From Anaerolineae bacterium (GTDB taxonomy: Bacteria > Chloroflexota > Anaerolineae > JAFGEY01): DNA of 10,924 nucleotides. Position 1 is the first letter of the stretch. Each line of letters opens with the position of its first letter. Where the stretch lies: NCBI GenBank assembly GCA_016929775.1, contig JAFGIE010000170.1, positions 1 to 10,924 of the forward strand, given 5' to 3'. Below the pieces are notes generated by a model. It ran no database searches and was not told where the DNA came from. It saw only the letters and a list, made by a program, of their open reading frames with translations. Of this stretch, positions 7,719 to 10,924 are shown piece after piece. The position numbers and the translations under genes are program-made.

Positions 7719-7736
7719 GTCCCCATTATGTCTAGT
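7713..7736. repeat. TGTCTAGT direct repeat at the folC -35
   Basis: TGTCTAGT occurs at 7713-7720 and again at 7729-7736, exactly 16 bp apart. The first copy contains the folC -35 hexamer and the second lies just upstream. It may be a two-site protein-binding element or chance; the sequence does not tell which. Confidence 0.35.
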
Positions 7737-7796
7737 CATCCGGGGGCTCGCGTTCCGCCTCGCTCAGCGGATGCTGGGTCCGCGTCGGTGGGGTGT

Positions 7797-7825
7797 TTGC
7801 CTGCGCGTTGGTTGTGTGGTATGAT
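7797..7825 (+). promoter_or_regulatory. Promoter of the lipoprotein-larE-larB operon
   Basis: TTGCCT (7797-7802), a 17-bp spacer, then TGG-TATGAT (hexamer 7820-7825), giving a -35 and an extended -10. The predicted start is near 7832, with a leader of about 55 nt to the TTG start codon at 7887. The core GTGGTAT is shared with the lon promoter on the other strand. Confidence 0.65.
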
Positions 7826-7874
7826 ATCGAGTTGTATCGCCGCGGCGCCAGCATGGCGTCGCGCTGCATGTCAT

Positions 7875-7889
7875 GGAGGACTGGCTTTG
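7875..7889 (+). promoter_or_regulatory. Ribosome binding site that decides a TTG start
   Basis: GGAGG at 7875-7879 is followed after 7 nt by TTG (7887-7889), which opens directly onto a lipoprotein signal peptide. The reading frame is open upstream, but upstream ATGs in frame lie in or before the promoter. The next in-frame ATG downstream (7911) would cut into the signal peptide and has no ribosome binding site. Confidence 0.75.
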
Positions 7890-9188
7890 GACAAGCGACG
7901 GATCTCCCTGATGCTCGTGGGGATGAGTGCGCTCTTGGTCGCGCTATCTGGCTGCTCGCTGCGCCCGTTGATCTATGACGTCTCGGTCGCGCCGACGACG
8001 ATCTCGCCGAATGCAGACGGGGACGACGACGTGACGCGGATCGAGTACAGGTTGGCGCACAATGCGGTGCTGTCGATCTATCTCCTGGATGACGAGGGGC
8101 AGGCGCACTATTTCCGGTACGATCGCGTCCGCTCGCGCAGCCTGGGCAAGCCGTACCGTGTGGATTTTGGCGGGGTCATCCCAACGGAGGTGGATGGCTA
8201 TCGCCAGGACAGGGTCCTGCCCGACGGCGACTATACGCTGGTCCTGGCGGCGCGAGACGAGCGTGGGCGGTCGATGCAGGTCGACGTGCCCTTCACGATC
8301 GAGGATGCAGATCGGGTGGCGCCCGAGCTGCAGGGGTTTGGGCTCGACCGGCACGTCTTTACCCCCAACCGCGATGGCGTCGACGACCGGGTGACGATCC
8401 GCTACTACCTGACCAAGCCTGCCACGAGCCTGGTGTATCTGCTGGACGAGACAGGGCGCCGCTATCCGATCGAGCGCGATGACAGCAACAGCGCCACGAA
8501 GGAGGGCGAGGCGGGACCCTACTACTATGACTACGAGGGTGGCGTGGACCTAGGCGCGGAGCCACCCCCCGATGGGACGTACACCGTGGTCGGGTACGCA
8601 GAGGACGCGGTCGGCAACAAGGTGACGGCGACCGACACGCTCGAGATCCGGGAGGGCGGCGTGCCGCGGGCTACGATCGTGGGCCTCGAATGGGAGGTCT
8701 CGGACACGGTGATCCCGGTCGGTGGCACGCTCTACTTTACGGCGACCGTGGAGAACTATGGCACGACGCCGGTCCGGACGACAGGTCCGGAACCGGGCAC
8801 GCAGTACACGACGGACTGGAACGCGGCTACGCTGGGCTACTATGAGCGACCGGGCGTCTTTCGCTTTGGGATCGGGTTTGCCAACTGCCCGCTGGGCGAC
8901 TATCCTTGGCGCTGGAGCGTGGGCCGCTACGACGAGCTGACGGCGGTGCAGCGGGGCGACGAGACGCTCTATTACCTGGAGCCGGGGCAGCGCGTGCTGA
9001 TCACGGGCAGTGTGCAGATCCTGGACCCGCTCCCCGACAAGTCGACGACCTTTTGGGCAGGGCTGATCCACGAGCAGGTCGAGATCGTGAATCCGCGCGT
9101 CGATCCCAAGTGGATCACGATCGACGAGACGCCGACCGGCGCGTGGGTGACGCGCGCCACCCCAACACCGATCGTGCGAGGAGAGTGA
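7887..9188 (+). CDS. Lipoprotein with two FlgD-Ig-like repeats, coupled to larE
   Basis: This is a 433-aa predicted lipoprotein. Residues 1-23 are a signal peptide (MDKRR, then a hydrophobic core) ending in a canonical lipobox LSGC with the acceptor at Cys23. Two Ig-like repeats follow. Each starts with an Asp-rich loop of the SPNxDGxxD kind (SPNADGDDD 40-48; TPNRDGVDD 159-167) and contains a PDGxYTxV strand (112-119; 228-235). These match the FlgD-Ig-like domains common in surface proteins; the loops probably bind calcium (inference). Residues ~264-412 form a third beta-rich domain resembling adhesion/CARDB-type modules. The stop codon overlaps the larE start (TGATG), so translation is likely coupled. 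Its own role is unknown: surface anchoring or envelope structure is the most one can say. Confidence 0.85.
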   Translation: MDKRRISLMLVGMSALLVALSGCSLRPLIYDVSVAPTTISPNADGDDDVTRIEYRLAHNAVLSIYLLDDEGQAHYFRYDRVRSRSLGKPYRVDFGGVIPTEVDGYRQDRVLPDGDYTLVLAARDERGRSMQVDVPFTIEDADRVAPELQGFGLDRHVFTPNRDGVDDRVTIRYYLTKPATSLVYLLDETGRRYPIERDDSNSATKEGEAGPYYYDYEGGVDLGAEPPPDGTYTVVGYAEDAVGNKVTATDTLEIREGGVPRATIVGLEWEVSDTVIPVGGTLYFTATVENYGTTPVRTTGPEPGTQYTTDWNAATLGYYERPGVFRFGIGFANCPLGDYPWRWSVGRYDELTAVQRGDETLYYLEPGQRVLITGSVQILDPLPDKSTTFWAGLIHEQVEIVNPRVDPKWITIDETPTGAWVTRATPTPIVRGE

Positions 9189-10036
9189 TGGTGCCCGAGG
9201 GACAGCTGGCGGCGAGCGCTGCGGGCCTCGGTGATGTGCGCGCGCGGGTGAGGGCGCAGATCGTGGAGCTGGGGAGCGTGGTCGTCGCCTTCTCGGGCGG
9301 CGTGGACAGCACGCTCTTGCTCGCGCTGTGCCTCGAGGTGCTGGGTGCCGAGCGCGTGCTTGCCGTGACCGTCGAGTCGGCGATCCACCCTACGGTCGAG
9401 CGCGGGCGTGCGAGCGAGCTGGCGGCGCAGCTGGGCGCACGCCACCTGGTGGTCGACTCGGGCATCCTCCGGGATCCCGACTTTCGTGCCAATACGCCGC
9501 AACGCTGCTACGTCTGCAAGCGCGCCATGATGCGGCGGTTGCGCGCGATTGCCGACCAGGAGGGCTTGGCGCACGTCGTACACGGCGCGAACGCCAGCGA
9601 CCTGAACGACTTTCGGCCCGGCGCGCGTGCTGCGGCGGAGGAAGGGGCGCGGGCGCCGCTCCAGGATGCGGGCTTGAGCAAGGCCGATGTGCGGGCGCTG
9701 TCACGCGAGATGGGCCTGCCGACCTGGGATACCCCTTCGATGGCGTGCCTGGCTTCTCGCTTTCCCTATGGAACGGAGCTAACAGAGGGTGGCTTGGGAC
9801 GCGTCGATGCCGCGGAGAACGCGTTGCGGGAGACGCTCGGACTGCGGCAGCTGCGCGTGCGGGATCACATGCCCATCGCGCGGATCGAAGTCCCGGAGGA
9901 GGACCTCACGCGGCTTCTCGAGCCGGAGGCGCGCGCGCGCATCGTAGCCCAGCTCAAGGCGTTGGGATACACCTATGTCGCTGTCGACCTGGCAGGGTTC
10001 CGGAGTGGGAGCCTGAACGAGGTCCTCAGCGCTTGA
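9188..10036 (+). CDS. larE: ATP-dependent sulfur transferase LarE (nickel-pincer cofactor synthesis)
   Basis: This 282-aa cytoplasmic PP-loop enzyme adenylates the carboxylates of the LarB product and replaces them with thiocarboxylates, building the sulfur arms of the nickel-pincer nucleotide. The PP-loop is FSGGVDST (35-42). HGANASDLNDFRPG (132-145) and the SMACLASRFPYGTEL segment (184-198) are family signatures, as is the C-terminal GFRSGSLNEVL. The cysteine after SMA is Cys187, at the place of the sacrificial cysteine of Lactobacillus plantarum LarE. Two more, Cys107 and Cys110 (RCYVCK), are absent from that enzyme and suggest an iron-sulfur-dependent LarE. The ATG at 9188 overlaps the preceding stop; a GTG at 9191 is an alternative with better spacing from AGGAG. 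Confidence 0.93.
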   Translation: MVPEGQLAASAAGLGDVRARVRAQIVELGSVVVAFSGGVDSTLLLALCLEVLGAERVLAVTVESAIHPTVERGRASELAAQLGARHLVVDSGILRDPDFRANTPQRCYVCKRAMMRRLRAIADQEGLAHVVHGANASDLNDFRPGARAAAEEGARAPLQDAGLSKADVRALSREMGLPTWDTPSMACLASRFPYGTELTEGGLGRVDAAENALRETLGLRQLRVRDHMPIARIEVPEEDLTRLLEPEARARIVAQLKALGYTYVAVDLAGFRSGSLNEVLSA

Positions 10037-10040
10037 TCGC

Positions 10041-10061
10041 CGCCTGTCACTGCCACAGGCG
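10041..10061 (+). other. Small hairpin between larE and larB
   Basis: CGCCTGT (10041-10047) and ACAGGCG (10055-10061) form a 7-bp stem with a 7-nt loop, starting 5 nt after the larE stop. No T-run follows. It could be a weak attenuator or an RNA-processing or stability element in the 67-nt larE-larB gap. Confidence 0.3.
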
Positions 10062-10103
10062 CATCGGTACTAGCGAGCACAGACCAGAAAGGGATCGACA
10101 GGC

Positions 10104-10811
10104 ATGGATCCTGAGAATCACATCGTGCGGCCCGATTTTGGCCGCGCCAAGCGAAAGGGCGTGCCCGAAGTGATCTTGGCGGAGGGCAAGACGCTGGAGC
10201 ACGCGCTCCACGTGACGCGCGTGTTTCTGGAGCGCAGTGGGCGGGCGATCTTGAGCCGCGTCTCACCCGAGCTAGAGGAGCGTCTGCGCGTCGAGTTCGA
10301 CGGCGAAGCCGCCTTCGAGTGGTATGACTCGGCGCGCGCCCTGGTGCTGCGCCGCCCGGGCGGCGAGCCGCCCTACGTTGGCGGTCGGGTGGGCATCTTG
10401 ACCGCCGGCACCTCGGATCTGCCCGCGGCACAGGAGGCGGAGATGTTGTGCCGCGAGATGGGGTGTGAAGTCTACACAGCGTTTGACATGGGCGTCGCGG
10501 GCCTGCACCGGCTCTTTGGACCACTGCACGACATGCTGGACGAGCACCAGGTAGACGTGCTGATCATCGCCGCCGGCATGGACGGCGCGCTTCCCTCGGT
10601 AGTCTCTGGTTTGGCGGACGTGCCCGTGATCGGGTTGCCTACCGCAGTGGGGTACGGGGTGGGAGGGCAGGGGATGGCGGCGCTGTACTCGATGCTGCAG
10701 ACCTGCGCGCCTGGCATGGCAGTCGTCAACATTGGCAATGGGATCGGGGCGGGGGCGATGGCGGGGCTGATTGCCAACCGCGCCGCGATGGCGAGAGGGA
10801 AGGCCAAATGA
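10104..10811 (+). CDS. larB: Pyridinium biscarboxylate synthase LarB (nickel-pincer cofactor synthesis)
   Basis: This 235-aa protein is related to the PurE AIR carboxylase. LarB carboxylates nicotinic acid adenine dinucleotide at C5 and hydrolyses the phosphoanhydride, giving the dicarboxylate mononucleotide used by LarE. The N-terminal segment DFGRAKRKGVPEVILAEGKT (11-30) is typical of LarB. The PurE-like core contains ILTAGTSDLPAAQEAE (98-113), AAGMDGALPSVVSGL (156-170) and GLPTAVGYG (177-185). Cys201 in TCAPGMAVVNIGNG matches the cysteine that forms the transient adduct with the pyridinium ring in L. plantarum LarB (Cys221). An AAAGGGA ribosome binding site lies 9 nt before the ATG. The stop overlaps the next start (ATGA). 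Confidence 0.95.
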   Translation: MDPENHIVRPDFGRAKRKGVPEVILAEGKTLEHALHVTRVFLERSGRAILSRVSPELEERLRVEFDGEAAFEWYDSARALVLRRPGGEPPYVGGRVGILTAGTSDLPAAQEAEMLCREMGCEVYTAFDMGVAGLHRLFGPLHDMLDEHQVDVLIIAAGMDGALPSVVSGLADVPVIGLPTAVGYGVGGQGMAALYSMLQTCAPGMAVVNIGNGIGAGAMAGLIANRAAMARGKAK

Positions 10812-10924
10812 CAGAGCAAGGACACTCGCACGGGAGCGCGCCGGACGAGCACGAGCACGCGCATCCGGACGAGCACGAGCACGCGCATCCGGACGAGCAC
10901 GAGCACGCGCATCCGCACGAGCAC
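10808..10924 (+). CDS. Histidine-rich protein N-terminus, probable nickel handling (partial; larC candidate)
   Basis: The gene opens at the ATG overlapping the larB stop (ATGA) and runs off the window after 39 codons. The visible protein is MTEQGHSHGSA followed by repeats of PDEHEHAH, rich in His and Glu/Asp, a typical nickel or zinc binding tail. Context points to LarC, the nickel-insertion enzyme that completes the pincer cofactor. However, LarC usually starts directly with its own fold and carries His-rich segments internally, so a long His-rich leader would be unusual. A HypB-like GTPase, a metal transporter or a separate nickel-storage protein remain possible. The family cannot be assigned from this fragment. 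Confidence 0.75.
   Translation, partial: MTEQGHSHGSAPDEHEHAHPDEHEHAHPDEHEHAHPHEH
10841..10924 (+). repeat. 24-bp tandem repeat encoding PDEHEHAH
   Basis: Three identical 24-bp units (10841-10864, 10865-10888, 10889-10912) are followed by the first half of a fourth (10913-10924), which has one G-to-C change turning Asp into His. The period is eight codons, so the frame is kept. Identity at synonymous positions points to recent slippage or unequal exchange rather than selection on protein sequence alone. The array continues beyond the window edge. Confidence 0.9.

Noticed and set aside
7662..7886. In-frame upstream extension of the + strand lipoprotein to an ATG at 7662
   Set aside because: It would run through the folC 5' end and through the operon's own promoter. 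It would also bury the signal peptide 75 residues inside the protein.
10472..10924. Minus-strand frame starting with MLVRMRVLVLV repeats
   Set aside because: It is the complement of the His-rich repeat array and of larB; the repetitive Val/Leu/Arg start is an artefact of the 24-bp repeat.
10841..10924. Tandem repeat as a CRISPR or integration site
   Set aside because: The units are directly abutting with no spacers, keep the reading frame and encode a metal-binding motif.

Overview
The window is GC-rich bacterial chromosome with high coding density and no mobile element. It opens with the 3' end of a 23S rRNA gene and a complete 5S rRNA gene on the + strand. The organism is most plausibly a member of Chloroflexota (Anaerolineae-like). 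This rests on overall gene style: a Schlafen/AlbA_2-type ATPase regulator, a zinc-ribbon membrane protein with a poly-cysteine transmembrane segment, Lon, FolC and a nickel-pincer (lar) cluster. It is an inference, not proved by any single marker.

Layout. Positions 1-426 hold the end of an rRNA operon (23S then 5S, no tRNA between them). Positions 441-506 hold two back-to-back hairpins separating that operon from a convergent minus-strand block. The minus-strand block, read from right to left, is folC (7669-6320), lon (6212-3786), a lipoprotein (3772-2528), a zinc-ribbon/transmembrane protein (2420-1956) and an AlbA_2/HATPase-like/winged-helix protein (1898-507). lon has its own extended -10 promoter, preceded by an array of CCATTCCGAT half-sites. 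The lipoprotein gene starts 13 bp after lon, and the other gaps are 107 and 57 bp, so lon and the three genes after it may form one operon.

folC is divergent from a + strand operon across a 217-bp intergenic region with a recognisable promoter in each direction. The + strand operon begins with a second, unrelated lipoprotein (TTG start, two FlgD-Ig-like repeats). Its stop codon overlaps the start of larE. larE is followed by larB, whose stop overlaps (ATGA) the start of a gene encoding a histidine-rich N-terminus that runs off the window.

How the genes work together. LarB and LarE are two of the three enzymes making the nickel-pincer nucleotide cofactor of lactate racemase (LarA) and relatives. 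LarB carboxylates nicotinic acid adenine dinucleotide and cleaves it. LarE adds sulfur. LarC inserts nickel. The His-rich ORF occupies the place expected for larC or another nickel-handling protein. The cysteine pattern of LarE (CxxC plus a third Cys) suggests the iron-sulfur-cluster type rather than the single-sacrificial-cysteine type. On the other strand, Lon is a housekeeping ATP-dependent protease. Its three downstream neighbours have no assigned function.

No clear novel defence or mobile system is visible. The most interesting points are the lipoprotein coupled to the lar genes, the exact 24-bp His-rich repeats, the operator-like array in front of lon, and the lon-linked set of uncharacterised genes.
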